From JBBSEZ01 sp038239195 (lineage in GTDB: Bacteria; Planctomycetota; Planctomycetia; Gemmatales; Gemmataceae), in contig JBBSEZ010000125.1 in NCBI GenBank assembly GCA_038239195.1, positions 1 to 22,911 on the forward strand: a stretch of DNA of 22,911 nucleotides. Direction: 5' to 3'. Position 1 is the stretch's first letter. Every line of letters starts with the position of its first letter. A program made the position numbers and the translations under genes. Of this stretch, positions 15,556-22,911 are shown piece by piece. The notes under the pieces are model-generated. The model was not told the DNA's origin. It ran no database searches and was given only the letters and a program-made list of their open reading frames with translations.

Positions 15556-16977
15556 ATGGCTGAAGCGAAAGAAACGGGCCTGGTCGTCCTCGGCGCCGGC
15601 CCGGGCGGCTACGCCGCGGCGTTCCTGGCGGCCGACCACGGCATCAAGGTCGCGCTCATCGACGCCGGGGCCCGGCCGGGCGGGACGTGTCTGCACGTCG
15701 GCTGCATCCCCTCCAAGGCGCTCTTGCACGCCGCCAAGCTCATCACCGACGTCCGTGACGGCGCCCAGGTCGGCGTCACCTTCGGGCCGCCAAAGATCGA
15801 CATCAACGGGGTGCGCGGGCACTGGCAAAAGGTCGTCGATACGCTCTCCCGGAACCTCGTCAGCCTGGCGAAGGCGCGCAAGGTCGAGTTCGTCACCGGC
15901 CGCGGCAAGTTCGTCGATGACCACACCATCCAGGTCGAGGGCGGGGGCGCCTATCGCTTCGAGAACTGCATCATCGCCACGGGCTCCGTGCCGACGCGTC
16001 CGCCCGCCTTCAACCTGCCCACGTCGCGGGTCATGGACTCGACGGGGGCGCTCAAGCTCGAGGACCTGCCGCCGCGCTTGCTCGTGGTCGGCGGGGGCTA
16101 CATCGGGCTGGAGATGGGCTACGCCTACGCGGCCCTCGGCAGCAAGGTGACGGTGGTCGAGCTGACCGACGGCCTGCTGCCGGGCGTCGATCGCGACCTC
16201 GTCCAGCCGCTCCAGAAGCGCCTCGTCAAGCTGTTCGACAAGATCTTGCTCAACACCAAGGTCGTGAAGCTGGAGGAGGTGCGCGAGGGCATTCGCGCCA
16301 CCCTCGAAGGCGAGGGCATCACGGAGAAGGAGCAGGTTTTCGAGCGCGTGCTGGTGTCGGTTGGCCGGCGGCCCAACAGCCGCGACCTGGGCCTGGAAAA
16401 GGCGGGCGTGGCGCTCGACGACAAGGGCTTCGTCACGGTGGACGAGCAGCGCCGCACCAACGTTCAGCACATTTTCGCGATCGGCGACGTGGCGGGGGAG
16501 CCGATGCTGGCGCACAAGGCGACCTACGAGGGCAAGATCGCCGTCGAGGTGCTGCTGGGCCATCCGGCGGTCTACGACGCGCGGGCGGTCCCCGCGGTGG
16601 TGTTCACCGACCCCGAGGTGGCCTGGTGCGGGCTGACGGAGACGGAGGCGGCCAAGCAGGGCCGCAAGGTGAAGGTGCTCCACTTCCCCTGGGCCGGGTC
16701 GGGGCGCGCGCTGACGCTGGGCCGGCCGGAGGGGAAGACGAAGTTGCTCGTCGATCCGGAGAGCGAGCGCGTCCTGGGCGTGGGCATCGTCGGCGTGGAA
16801 GCGGGGGAACTGCTCGGCGAGGCGATGCTGGCCATCGAGATGGCGGCGTCGGCGCGCGACGTGGCAATGACGATGCACGCCCACCCGACGCTGACGGAGA
16901 CGATCGGCGAGGTGGCCGAGGCGCTGTACGGCATGTCGGCGCATCAACTGCCGCTGCGCGAGAAGGTGAAGGCGTGA
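15556..16977 (+). CDS. lpdA: dihydrolipoamide dehydrogenase (E3)
   Basis: E3 re-oxidises the dihydrolipoyl arm of E2 with FAD and passes electrons to NAD+. The protein has 473 residues from the ATG at 15556 (MAEAKETGLVVLGAGPGGYA). The frame is open further up, but that part is repeat DNA. The FAD-binding motif is GAGPGGYAAAF (13-23). The redox-active disulphide is Cys45-Cys50 in GGTCLHVGCIPSK. The NAD-binding motif is VVGGGYIGLEMGYAYAALG, and a second FAD contact is IFAIGDVAGEPMLAHKA. The C-terminal catalytic pair is His443/Glu448 in HAHPTLTE. The ribosome site is weak (GGGG at some distance). It follows aceF but is separated from it by a double-hairpin repeat, so it may have separate control. 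It could also serve 2-oxoglutarate dehydrogenase. Confidence 0.96.
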   Translation: MAEAKETGLVVLGAGPGGYAAAFLAADHGIKVALIDAGARPGGTCLHVGCIPSKALLHAAKLITDVRDGAQVGVTFGPPKIDINGVRGHWQKVVDTLSRNLVSLAKARKVEFVTGRGKFVDDHTIQVEGGGAYRFENCIIATGSVPTRPPAFNLPTSRVMDSTGALKLEDLPPRLLVVGGGYIGLEMGYAYAALGSKVTVVELTDGLLPGVDRDLVQPLQKRLVKLFDKILLNTKVVKLEEVREGIRATLEGEGITEKEQVFERVLVSVGRRPNSRDLGLEKAGVALDDKGFVTVDEQRRTNVQHIFAIGDVAGEPMLAHKATYEGKIAVEVLLGHPAVYDARAVPAVVFTDPEVAWCGLTETEAAKQGRKVKVLHFPWAGSGRALTLGRPEGKTKLLVDPESERVLGVGIVGVEAGELLGEAMLAIEMAASARDVAMTMHAHPTLTETIGEVAEALYGMSAHQLPLREKVKA

Positions 16978-16983
16978 GGCCGG

Positions 16984-17005
16984 TTCGCCGGAGCGTTCCG
17001 GCGAA
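16984..17005 (+). terminator. hairpin after lpdA
   Basis: TTCGCCGGA (16984-16992) and TCCGGCGAA (16997-17005) form a perfect 9-bp stem with a GCGT loop, 6 bases after the lpdA stop. No T-run follows, but its position suits transcript termination or 3'-end protection of the operon. Confidence 0.5.
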
Positions 17006-17035
17006 TCGCGGCGAAACAGCGCGAGAGAACGGCCC

Positions 17036-17096
17036 GTGGGACGGCTCTCCCGAACCGTCCTGCCGGGTAGAGGACGGCTCGGGAGAGCCGTCCTAC
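17036..17096. repeat. double-hairpin repeat, copy 2 (after lpdA)
   Basis: Same layout as 15455-15513. Hairpin one is GGACGGCTC (17039-17047) with GAACCGTCC (17052-17060), loop TCCC and one mismatch. Hairpin two is GGACGGCTC (17072-17080) with GAGCCGTCC (17085-17093), loop GGGA, followed by TAC. Hairpin two is identical to that of copy 1 and in the same orientation. It sits between the convergent lpdA and HEAT/proline-rich genes. Confidence 0.8.
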
Positions 17097-17122
17097 GAGG
17101 AGTGTTTTCCCCGCCGAGCGCC

Positions 17123-17860
17123 TTACAGTTGCGGCCCCTCCAGCGACGGGCCCGACGAGGGCGCCGGCGGGGGGACAGGGGCCGGGGCGGGTGTCGGCGT
17201 CGCGCCGATCGGCGGGGCCGTGGGCGGTTCCTGCGTCGAGGGCGTGGGTGGCGTCAGGGCGGCGGGGCCGGGCGGCAGGGGCCGTGCCAGGTTGGGCCGC
17301 ACCGGCACGGGCGTCACCCTCGGCGGTTGGGGCGTCGAGCCCTCCCGCGTGCTGATCGGCGGCGGGACGCGGTCGCTGGGGGCGACGGGCGGCTCCTTGG
17401 TCGTGTTGAGCGGCGGGGGCTCGTTCTTGTTGCCGGTGTTGCGGTAGCCGGCCCAATGATAGCCGAGCAGGGCGCTGCGGGCCTGGATGCGCACGCGCAT
17501 GGACGCATCGTTAGCCAGCGCCTGCTCGAGCGCCATGCCCGCCTGCTGCGACACCGGGCGCAGCTTTCCGAGGCTCACGATGGCCTCGGCCCGCACGACC
17601 GGCCTCTTGTCGTTCTGGAGCACCTCGATCAGGGTGGGCACGATCTGGGGAAAGGCGGCGGGGTCGTACTGGCGGAGCTCCTCCGCGGCCCGCGCCCGCT
17701 TGTGCTCGTCGCGGTCCGCCTTGACGAGGCCGATGAGCTCCGGCACCCGCTCGGCCGGAGTGGGCTTCTTGTTCTTGCCGCGGTTGAAGAGGATGCCCGC
17801 TTGCGCAGGTTGGGTCAGAGTCGGTAGCAACACCAGGAAAAGGAACAGTCGGAATCTCAT
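17123..17860 (-). CDS. secreted HEAT-repeat protein with proline-rich tail
   Basis: A 245-residue protein of unknown function. The ATG at 17860 follows GGGAG at six bases and starts a signal peptide (MRFRLFLFLVLLPTLTQPAQA); an upstream in-frame start (17899) lacks this logic. Residues about 30-145 are alpha-helical HEAT-like repeats: RVPELIGLVKADRDEHKRARAAEEL, then PTLIEVLQNDKRPVVRAEAIVSLG, then ALEQALANDASMRVRIQARSAL. These units typically bind other proteins. The last ~100 residues are low-complexity Pro/Thr/Ala-rich, suggesting an extended, perhaps wall- or surface-spanning, tail. It is convergent with lpdA and divergent from the membrane protein gene at 18036. Confidence 0.78.
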   Translation of the reverse strand: MRFRLFLFLVLLPTLTQPAQAGILFNRGKNKKPTPAERVPELIGLVKADRDEHKRARAAEELRQYDPAAFPQIVPTLIEVLQNDKRPVVRAEAIVSLGKLRPVSQQAGMALEQALANDASMRVRIQARSALLGYHWAGYRNTGNKNEPPPLNTTKEPPVAPSDRVPPPISTREGSTPQPPRVTPVPVRPNLARPLPPGPAALTPPTPSTQEPPTAPPIGATPTPAPAPVPPPAPSSGPSLEGPQL

Positions 17861-18035
17861 AGTTGGCTCCCGTGTGGCAGGTCGAAGCCCTCGGGTCAAG
17901 CAAGTGCCACGCTAATCGCTCTAGATCAAGGATCGGCCGGCTCGACGGTGGAAGTGCGGGAAAGCTGGGTGAGGGAGAGAACGACTGGGGGGCCGGGCGC
18001 GATACGGGCGCCACAGTTTTCCAGAGGAGGTCGGC

Positions 18036-18794
18036 GTGTCCGTTCTGTGGGGAACGATCTTGTTGGGCGGGTTTTTCCCGCTGTACGGCGCGTGGCGCGC
18101 GGCCGCAGGCACCACGCTCCGCCCGGCGATAATCTGGGCCGGTTGTGCCTGGGGCGCCTGGGTGGCAGCGGCGTGGAGCGAGGGACCGCTGCTCACCTAC
18201 CTGGCGCTGTGCCTGAGCGGCTGTGCCGGGGTGGCCGTGCTGGGGGCGCGCCGGCCGGGCGTCGGCGCGTGGAACTTCGTGGTGGCGGGGCTGCTCGCGG
18301 TGCTGCTGCGGCCTCTGGCGGAGGGGCTGGGCGAGTTGAGGCTATCCACCGCGCACCTGCTCTTCCTGGGCGGAGCGCTGGCGGTGCCGGTGCTGAACTA
18401 CCTGCCGACCCGATTCTGGCTGGCGGCGCTCCTGCTCGCAGGGGCCTGGGGCGTCGAACTGGCACGACTTGAGGGGGCAGAGCCCGAGGGCCTCATTCAC
18501 TGGGTTGGGCGGGCCTTGCTGGCGGCCGCGCCGTGGGCGGCGCTGGGCCAGAATGCCTTTCGCCGCCAGCTCGGCGAGGTCGATGCGCTGTGGCTGGCGC
18601 ATCGCGATTCCTTCGGGGCGTTGTGGGGGCTGCGCGTGCGCGAGCAGTTCAATCGCGCCGCCAGGAACGGGGGCCTGGGCGGCGAGCTGAACTGGGGCGG
18701 GCTGCGTGGCAGCGCCGGGGAGGAGGAGAAGGCTCTGGGGATGATGCGCGCGGTGCTGAAGCGGTTCGGGCCGGGGGATGAGCCCCCGGTTTAG
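18036..18794 (+). CDS. multi-pass membrane protein of unknown function
   Basis: A 252-residue protein starting at GTG, with AGAGGAGG five bases upstream. The first ~170 residues contain about six or seven hydrophobic segments (for example TILLGGFFPLYGAW, AIIWAGCAWGAWVAAAW, LTYLALCLSGCAGVAVLG, FVVAGLLAVLL, LLFLGGALAVPVLNYLP, FWLAALLLAGAWGVELA). The last ~80 are a soluble, probably cytoplasmic, tail (FRRQLGEVDALWLAHRDSFGALWGLRVREQFNRAARNGG...LKRFGPG). No catalytic motif is visible. The tail pattern, with a conserved-looking 'HRDSFGALWGLRVREQFNRAA', suggests a defined family rather than a chance frame, but I do not recognise a name. Confidence 0.75.
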   Translation: MSVLWGTILLGGFFPLYGAWRAAAGTTLRPAIIWAGCAWGAWVAAAWSEGPLLTYLALCLSGCAGVAVLGARRPGVGAWNFVVAGLLAVLLRPLAEGLGELRLSTAHLLFLGGALAVPVLNYLPTRFWLAALLLAGAWGVELARLEGAEPEGLIHWVGRALLAAAPWAALGQNAFRRQLGEVDALWLAHRDSFGALWGLRVREQFNRAARNGGLGGELNWGGLRGSAGEEEKALGMMRAVLKRFGPGDEPPV

Positions 18795-18815
18795 CGACGC
18801 TTCGCAGAAGCGTCG
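18795..18815 (+). terminator. hairpin after the membrane protein gene
   Basis: CGACGCTTC (18795-18803) and GAAGCGTCG (18807-18815) form a perfect 9-bp stem around GCA, directly after the stop. There is no T-run. The following stretch to 19154 (about 340 bases) shows no gene, RNA or repeat that I can support. Confidence 0.5.
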
Positions 18816-19154
18816 GGCCGGTCAGGGGGCTTCGGAAATCGTGCTGGTCCGCAGGGGGATCACGCCGGGTGATGGAAGCCAATAGGTGAAGATCGTCATT
18901 CAGGGCGATGAGCCAAGACCGGCCCGATTGTGAAGATTCGATGAAACCCCCGCGGATCACCGCGAGCGATCCTTCCCGCGGGTATAGCAGAGGGCTTGTG
19001 CTCCCGAGGAGACGCAGGCCCCGCGAAGGGTGGCATCAGGCAGGCTGTCCTGCACAGAGGGCACCGGCCGACGCGAATGCCTGGAACACCACCATGCCCT
19101 GCGGGAGCCAAGCCTTTCCAACTCCTCCGCAAGACGGCACGAAGTGAGGCAACC

Positions 19155-20033
19155 ATGATCCCGGACTGGGAAACCACCGAAGTGTTCTTCTCCGCCCTGC
19201 TGCCGGTCCGGCACCCCGACTTTTGGTCGCGGTTTGCCGGTCTCCTCGCTGGGACTGGCGTCGAGCCCCGCTTGCTGGCCGGCACACGCGACGTCTGGGC
19301 CCGCGACTTCATGCCCGTGCAGGTCGCGGCCAGTGAGTTCGTGCTGTTCCAGTACAGGCCGGACTACCTCCACGACAACGCCGAACTCGTCACGCCCGAC
19401 GAGGCCCGCCAGGCTGTCCCGCTCGGCGCCAGGCTCTGCACCTCCGACATCAACCTGGACGGCGGCAACGTCGTCGCCAGCAGCGACAAGGCGATCCTGA
19501 CGGAGAAGGTCTACAAGGAGAACCCGGAGCATGCCCGGCCGGCGTTGCGGGAAGAGCTTGCGGCCATCCTCCGCGCCAACTGCATCTTCATCCCCAAGGA
19601 GCCCTACGACGTGATCGGCCACGCGGACGGCGTCGTGCGCTTCATCGACGAGGAGGTGGTCGTCGTCAACGACTACCGCGAACTCGATCGGGGCTACGGC
19701 GCCCGCCTGGAGGCGGACCTGCGTCGGCACGGCCTGACCGTCGAGCGGTTGCCCCACTTCCGAACCGACGAGGTGGTGGACGGGATCCCGTCCGCGGCCG
19801 GGAACTACGTCAACTTCCTGCGAGTCGGGAAGCTGGTCATCGTGCCGGCCTACGGCGTGCCGCAGGACGACCTGGCCTGCGAGACGCTGGAGCTGCTGCT
19901 GCCCGGGGCCAGGGTCATGCCGCTGCGGTGCGGCGATCTGGCCAGGGAAGGCGGTGTGCTGAACTGCGTGGCGTGGGCCATCCGGACGGAACCAACGCGT
20001 TCTTCGCCTGCCCGCCTTCCCGCGGGCAGGTGA
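19155..20033 (+). CDS. agmatine deiminase / peptidyl-arginine deiminase family protein
   Basis: A 292-residue enzyme of the guanidino-group modifying (pentein) fold. The ATG at 19155 follows GAGG; the longer frame from 18996 has no family-like sequence. Family residues in order are the substrate-binding TRDVWARDFMPV (44-55), the acid NLDGGNVV (Asp102), the catalytic His in IGHADGVVRF (His156, Asp158) and the nucleophile Cys271 in GGVLNCVAW. Agmatine deiminases usually show a GGG-x-H-C ending and are about 350 residues, so this is a short, divergent member. It may act on agmatine, free arginine or another guanidine compound, releasing ammonia. No N-carbamoylputrescine amidase partner lies beside it, so a polyamine role is not supported by context. 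It is 73 bases upstream of the nuclease-like pair, in the same direction. Confidence 0.8.
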   Translation: MIPDWETTEVFFSALLPVRHPDFWSRFAGLLAGTGVEPRLLAGTRDVWARDFMPVQVAASEFVLFQYRPDYLHDNAELVTPDEARQAVPLGARLCTSDINLDGGNVVASSDKAILTEKVYKENPEHARPALREELAAILRANCIFIPKEPYDVIGHADGVVRFIDEEVVVVNDYRELDRGYGARLEADLRRHGLTVERLPHFRTDEVVDGIPSAAGNYVNFLRVGKLVIVPAYGVPQDDLACETLELLLPGARVMPLRCGDLAREGGVLNCVAWAIRTEPTRSSPARLPAGR

Positions 20034-20106
20034 TCGTGCGATACTGCGGCGTGGCCGCCCCCAGGGGTCGGCTTCCCTCAACAAGAGCCGGAAAGATGAT
20101 CTGCTG

Positions 20107-21108
20107 ATGACACCGGAACGACCGCTTCCCTACGGGACGCCAGACCTTGACCCGGAGGTTCACGGGGACCGTGGTCCGCCGCGTCGCGTCCGTTGCTACG
20201 TCCGCGGCTGCAACCACGTGCTCCGTCCGGGGAACGATCTCTGTCCGGTGCATGGCATTCGCTGTCATCACTCTGGAAAGAGCGTCACCTACTCATACGC
20301 CGACGTGCGGCGAAACATCATCGTCGATTCCGAACTTGTCGCCGCCCGCGTCGTCGGCCACCCTTTCAAGCACGAGAGCGACCGGCTGGGGCTGGAGAAG
20401 TCCGAGGACACCCTCACCTGGAACGTGTTCCGATCATTACAAATGGCCGGTTGTCTGCGGGAGGTGGCCAGGCTGATCGTCAACGAGGAAGTCGCGGAGG
20501 AACCTCGCCTCTACCTCTGGGGGCTGTGCCTGACGGACGACACGTTGGAGCCCTGGCCACTCCTCGTCGCGGCCCGCGAGCGGTTCGAGAGCAGCCTGCC
20601 GGTCGAGCGACCTCTGACTGAGCCGGACGTCGCCCTTTACCTCCCCGGCCGATACCTTATCCTGATCGAGGCCAAGTTCACCAGCCCCAACCCCGCCTAC
20701 GAGGACGGGCCGCGACGGAACGCCACGTCGCTGACAAAGAATGAGTTGGTCCACATCTACCGAGCCGACGCCCTCCGGATACTCGACGCGGACCTGGCCA
20801 GGAAAGCGAGCAGGGTCTATTACCAGCTATGGCGGAACATGGTGTTCGCGGAGTGGATGGCACTGGCCGACGACAGCGGCACGCACACTTATCACGCCAA
20901 TCTGACGCGGGCGGGCCGCGAGGAGGACAGTTGCGACGAGTTCCGGAAACTCGTTCGCCCCGCCTTCGCCGACCGTTTCGTCCACCTCTCCTGGGAAAAC
21001 ATCTACGGCGTGACGGCCGCGAGGTCGGACCTATCGAGACTGCGGCGATATCTGGAGATCAAGTCGGCTGGGTTGGTTCCGGCGTTTCAGATCGCGAACG
21101 AAAAGTAA
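20107..21108 (+). CDS. putative PD-(D/E)XK nuclease with N-terminal Cys/His cluster
   Basis: 333 residues; family not recognised. The N-terminus has a Cys/His cluster (Cys30, Cys35, Cys46, His49, Cys53, His54/55) spaced like a small treble-clef zinc finger, a likely DNA- or RNA-binding element. The core has the order of motifs expected of a PD-(D/E)XK nuclease: a helix with acidic residues (LEKSEDTLTWNVFRSL, E97/E100), Asp174 in EPDVALYLPG, and Glu188-x-Lys190 in LILIEAKFTS. A later helix has Gln240 (VYYQLWRNMVFAEW), a common extra position in this fold. The rest (about 255-333) is helical. The ribosome site is poor, so a slightly different start is possible. It is followed after 18 bases by a second protein of the same kind, with a good ribosome site, suggesting an operon. 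Function inferred from motifs only. Confidence 0.6.
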   Translation: MTPERPLPYGTPDLDPEVHGDRGPPRRVRCYVRGCNHVLRPGNDLCPVHGIRCHHSGKSVTYSYADVRRNIIVDSELVAARVVGHPFKHESDRLGLEKSEDTLTWNVFRSLQMAGCLREVARLIVNEEVAEEPRLYLWGLCLTDDTLEPWPLLVAARERFESSLPVERPLTEPDVALYLPGRYLILIEAKFTSPNPAYEDGPRRNATSLTKNELVHIYRADALRILDADLARKASRVYYQLWRNMVFAEWMALADDSGTHTYHANLTRAGREEDSCDEFRKLVRPAFADRFVHLSWENIYGVTAARSDLSRLRRYLEIKSAGLVPAFQIANEK

Positions 21109-21126
21109 GATCAGGAGAGAACAACG

Positions 21127-22356
21127 ATGGCGAACGGGATCGTGTGGTACGGCGAGCGGGGCGTGGTCAACGCCCTGGTTACAGAATGGGCCGCAGGGGA
21201 CGGCGGCCCGGCGGAGGCGGTGCGCACCCTGCTCCAGAAAGCTGTCCGCTGGTGTGGCGACACGCCAAGCTGGATCGCGGACATTTCCAAGGTGACCTTC
21301 CTCATCGAACTCGGCATGGGACAGTTCGGCAACCCGGACCTGATCCTGGTTTGCCACACTGCACCGGCCGAGTCGCCCTACGTCGTTTTCTTCGAGGCCA
21401 AGCTCGTGATGTTCCTCGAAAGCGCCATGAAAAACGCTGGATCCATGGCCGCCTTGGGGTACAACAGCAGCATCAACGGCCAGTTGGTCCTCAGGCACCG
21501 CCTGATACACGCTCTCAGTATTTGGTGCGGCACGGGGCGTCTCGTTGAACCGGCAAACCTCTACGAGGCCTACCGGCGCTCGCCCCAGGATGGCGGACTG
21601 GGAGACCCGGCCCAGTCGCCCCGGCACCTCGACAAGACTTCGGTCCACAAGTTGCTTCGGGAACATGGCGTCTACGGCCCGGGGCTGGAGCGCTACCACC
21701 TCGTGGCATGGACGTGGGACCGCGAGCCGTTCTTCGGGCACAACTGGACCAACAGTTCGTACCTCATGCCGCGGTTCCTGGAGCCGACGGGGCTGGATGC
21801 CTGGGGAGGTATGAAGGCCCGTGTCGGCTGGATCGGCTTCTGCGAAATCGAGAACGACCACAGTCCCGGTCCGGCCTACAAGGCGGCCGTCGCCACCATG
21901 CTGACGAAGCTTACACCACCGGAACGCGACCAGCAGGCCGAGGTAAAATCGCTGCGCACCGACAACTTCCGCAAGTTCGGGAAGGCGACGATGGGCCTGG
22001 TGGCCGAGCTCGAAGCCCTTGCCAGCGATCTTTTCGGGCGGGGCTCCGTCGAACGTAAGAAAGGCAGCAGCAGCGTGAAGATCGCCGGTCAGGTGCGAGT
22101 CAAGTTCATCCCCTGGGAGCCGGGAGATTCGGAGCATGTCCTCCTCGGGCTTCGGGCCACCCTGGCACCGAAGGGATGGTGCGAGCACGATTTCAAAGGG
22201 CCTACACTTGTCGGGGGCGGGAACAGAAAGCCGTTCTTTCTGCTCCGGCTTCCACACGAGACTGCGGACGCCCTGACGGTCGCTGGCGAGATTCTCCAAC
22301 TGCTGCAAGATCGGTTCCGCGAACTCGATTGCCGTGTCGAAGGCGGGAAGGACTGA
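21127..22356 (+). CDS. putative PD-(D/E)XK nuclease-like protein, partner of the preceding gene
   Basis: 409 residues; family not recognised. AGGAGAGA lies about 8 bases before the ATG. The N-terminal ~130 residues again look like a PD-(D/E)XK core: Glu10 in WYGERGVVNALVTEW, Asp71 in GMGQFGNPDLILV, and Glu90-x-Lys92 in VVFFEAKLVMF, followed by a Gln-containing helix (YNSSINGQLVLRHRL). The middle (about 190-260) is rich in aromatic residues, with HLVAWTWDREPFFGHNW and a strand-like VGWIGFCEIEND. The C-terminal third is mixed helix/strand and could be a binding domain (KIAGQVRVKFIPWEPGDSEHVLLGLR). Sequence outside the catalytic motifs does not match the preceding gene, so it is not a simple duplicate. 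No methyltransferase is nearby in the window, which argues against a classical restriction-modification pair. Confidence 0.6.
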   Translation: MANGIVWYGERGVVNALVTEWAAGDGGPAEAVRTLLQKAVRWCGDTPSWIADISKVTFLIELGMGQFGNPDLILVCHTAPAESPYVVFFEAKLVMFLESAMKNAGSMAALGYNSSINGQLVLRHRLIHALSIWCGTGRLVEPANLYEAYRRSPQDGGLGDPAQSPRHLDKTSVHKLLREHGVYGPGLERYHLVAWTWDREPFFGHNWTNSSYLMPRFLEPTGLDAWGGMKARVGWIGFCEIENDHSPGPAYKAAVATMLTKLTPPERDQQAEVKSLRTDNFRKFGKATMGLVAELEALASDLFGRGSVERKKGSSSVKIAGQVRVKFIPWEPGDSEHVLLGLRATLAPKGWCEHDFKGPTLVGGGNRKPFFLLRLPHETADALTVAGEILQLLQDRFRELDCRVEGGKD

Positions 22357-22850
22357 AGGCGTGGACACGCGGTATCACACCCCGCGCGTGCCCGGACAAT
22401 CGTTCGCCTTCGGCCGGAACAGCGCGTGCATCTACTCCAGCCCCACCACCACCAGCGGGGCGCAGGTCCGGTGCGGGGAGAGCTTCTGGTCCATTCCGCA
22501 GCGGGATTACGCTTAAATACCAAGTGCTGAATTTGCCAGCAGTTGTGGTTCGGTGGCCTCTCGAAGTGGGGTTGCGCTTACTTGGAATCAGGCACGGCGC
22601 GGGCCTGGCGACCGCACGCCGGCAACTGTCACTCCCGACACCCTTCCGCTTAACCGCTCGGGCCGCCACAATCTGCGAAGCGTCGCTAAAAACGCCGCTC
22701 AACCGAACGCCGCCACGACGACCGTGGAACGGCGGGGCCGCGTCAGCGTTTCTCGCGCTTGTAGGTGACGAGTGGTAATCGGCATGCAAAAGGGGCCCAC
22801 ATCGGCGAGGAAAACGGGACCACCAGGGTTCAAGGGTACACCTGATGAAA
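22357..22850. other. intergenic stretch without a supported gene
   Basis: About 490 bases after the nuclease-like pair. Open frames here are short or are shadows with Arg/Pro/Ser-rich translations, and none has a ribosome site together with a recognisable protein. I see no tRNA, CRISPR or clean inverted repeat. It may hold degenerate mobile-element or decayed gene sequence, which cannot be shown from sequence alone. Confidence 0.4.
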
Positions 22851-22865
22851 GCCGGACGATCCGGC
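22851..22865 (-). terminator. hairpin terminator for the minus-strand gene at the window end
   Basis: GCCGGA (22851-22856) and TCCGGC (22860-22865) form a perfect 6-bp stem around a three-base loop. Read on the minus strand it is followed by TTTC, 7 bases beyond the stop codon at 22873-22875. Confidence 0.45.
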
Positions 22866-22872
22866 CCTCCAA

Positions 22873-22911
22873 CTACTTGCTCTTGTCTGCCTCGACCGCT
22901 TTCGAGTACGG
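22873..22911 (-). CDS. C-terminal end of a minus-strand gene (partial)
   Basis: Read on the minus strand from the window edge, 12 codons encode PYSKAVEADKSK and then TAG. The charged, lysine-rich tail looks like an ordinary protein C-terminus, and a terminator-like hairpin follows. Nothing can be said of function. Confidence 0.35.
   Translation of the reverse strand, partial: PYSKAVEADKSK

Noticed and set aside
15455..17096. CRISPR-like repeats
   Set aside because: The repeated unit is a palindromic pair present only twice with a whole gene between; no regular spacers and no cas genes.
20107..22356. Classical type II restriction-modification operon
   Set aside because: No methyltransferase motifs (such as NPPY or the SAM-binding FxGxG) in either gene or in the flanking sequence.
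22202..22789. 195-codon minus-strand frame near the window end
   Set aside because: It overlaps the end of the nuclease-like gene antisense, has no ribosome site and no recognisable domain.

Overview
This is a GC-rich chromosomal window, most likely from a planctomycete of the Gemmata/Gemmataceae type. The organism is inferred from gene content only. The pointers are a PEP-CTERM protein, an ECF sigma factor fused through a membrane helix to a WD40 propeller, a secreted DUF1080 protein, HEAT-like/SEC-C proteins, an anti-sigma-type ATPase fused to two PilZ domains, and many small palindromic repeats between genes.

Layout. 1-60 is the last codons of an IS630-type transposase. 287-970 encodes a secreted PEP-CTERM protein, closed by a strong intrinsic terminator. 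1072-2385 (minus) encodes an ATPase-PilZ-PilZ regulator, divergent from glmS (2430-4358). Structured repeats follow, then a 44-residue membrane peptide gene (4659-4793), an 87-bp palindromic mini-element and tRNA-Phe(GAA) at 5048-5120 with a clear promoter. 5384-6706 (minus) is a HEAT-like/SEC-C protein. 6829-10196 (minus) is the ECF sigma/WD40 gene, split by a one-base frameshift near 9030. 10339-10992 (minus) is a secreted DUF1080 protein. A 27-bp perfect inverted repeat lies between it and the next block.

11342-16977 carries the pyruvate dehydrogenase complex in the order aceE, aceF, lpdA. These encode E1 (pyruvate decarboxylation), E2 (acetyl transfer on a lipoyl arm) and E3 (re-oxidation of the arm), which together make acetyl-CoA and NADH. 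lpdA is bracketed by two copies of a double-hairpin repeat. Next come a secreted HEAT/proline-rich protein (17123-17860, minus) and a divergent multi-pass membrane protein (18036-18794).

The last 4 kb looks accessory. It holds an agmatine-deiminase-like enzyme (19155-20033) and two adjacent, co-directional genes (20107-21108 and 21127-22356). I do not recognise either of the two as a named family, but both show the sequence hallmarks of a PD-(D/E)XK nuclease core, and the first also has an N-terminal Cys/His cluster. This pair is the best candidate for an undescribed system, possibly in defence or DNA processing. That role is inference. The final 500 bp has no convincing gene apart from the C-terminal end of a minus-strand gene running off the window.
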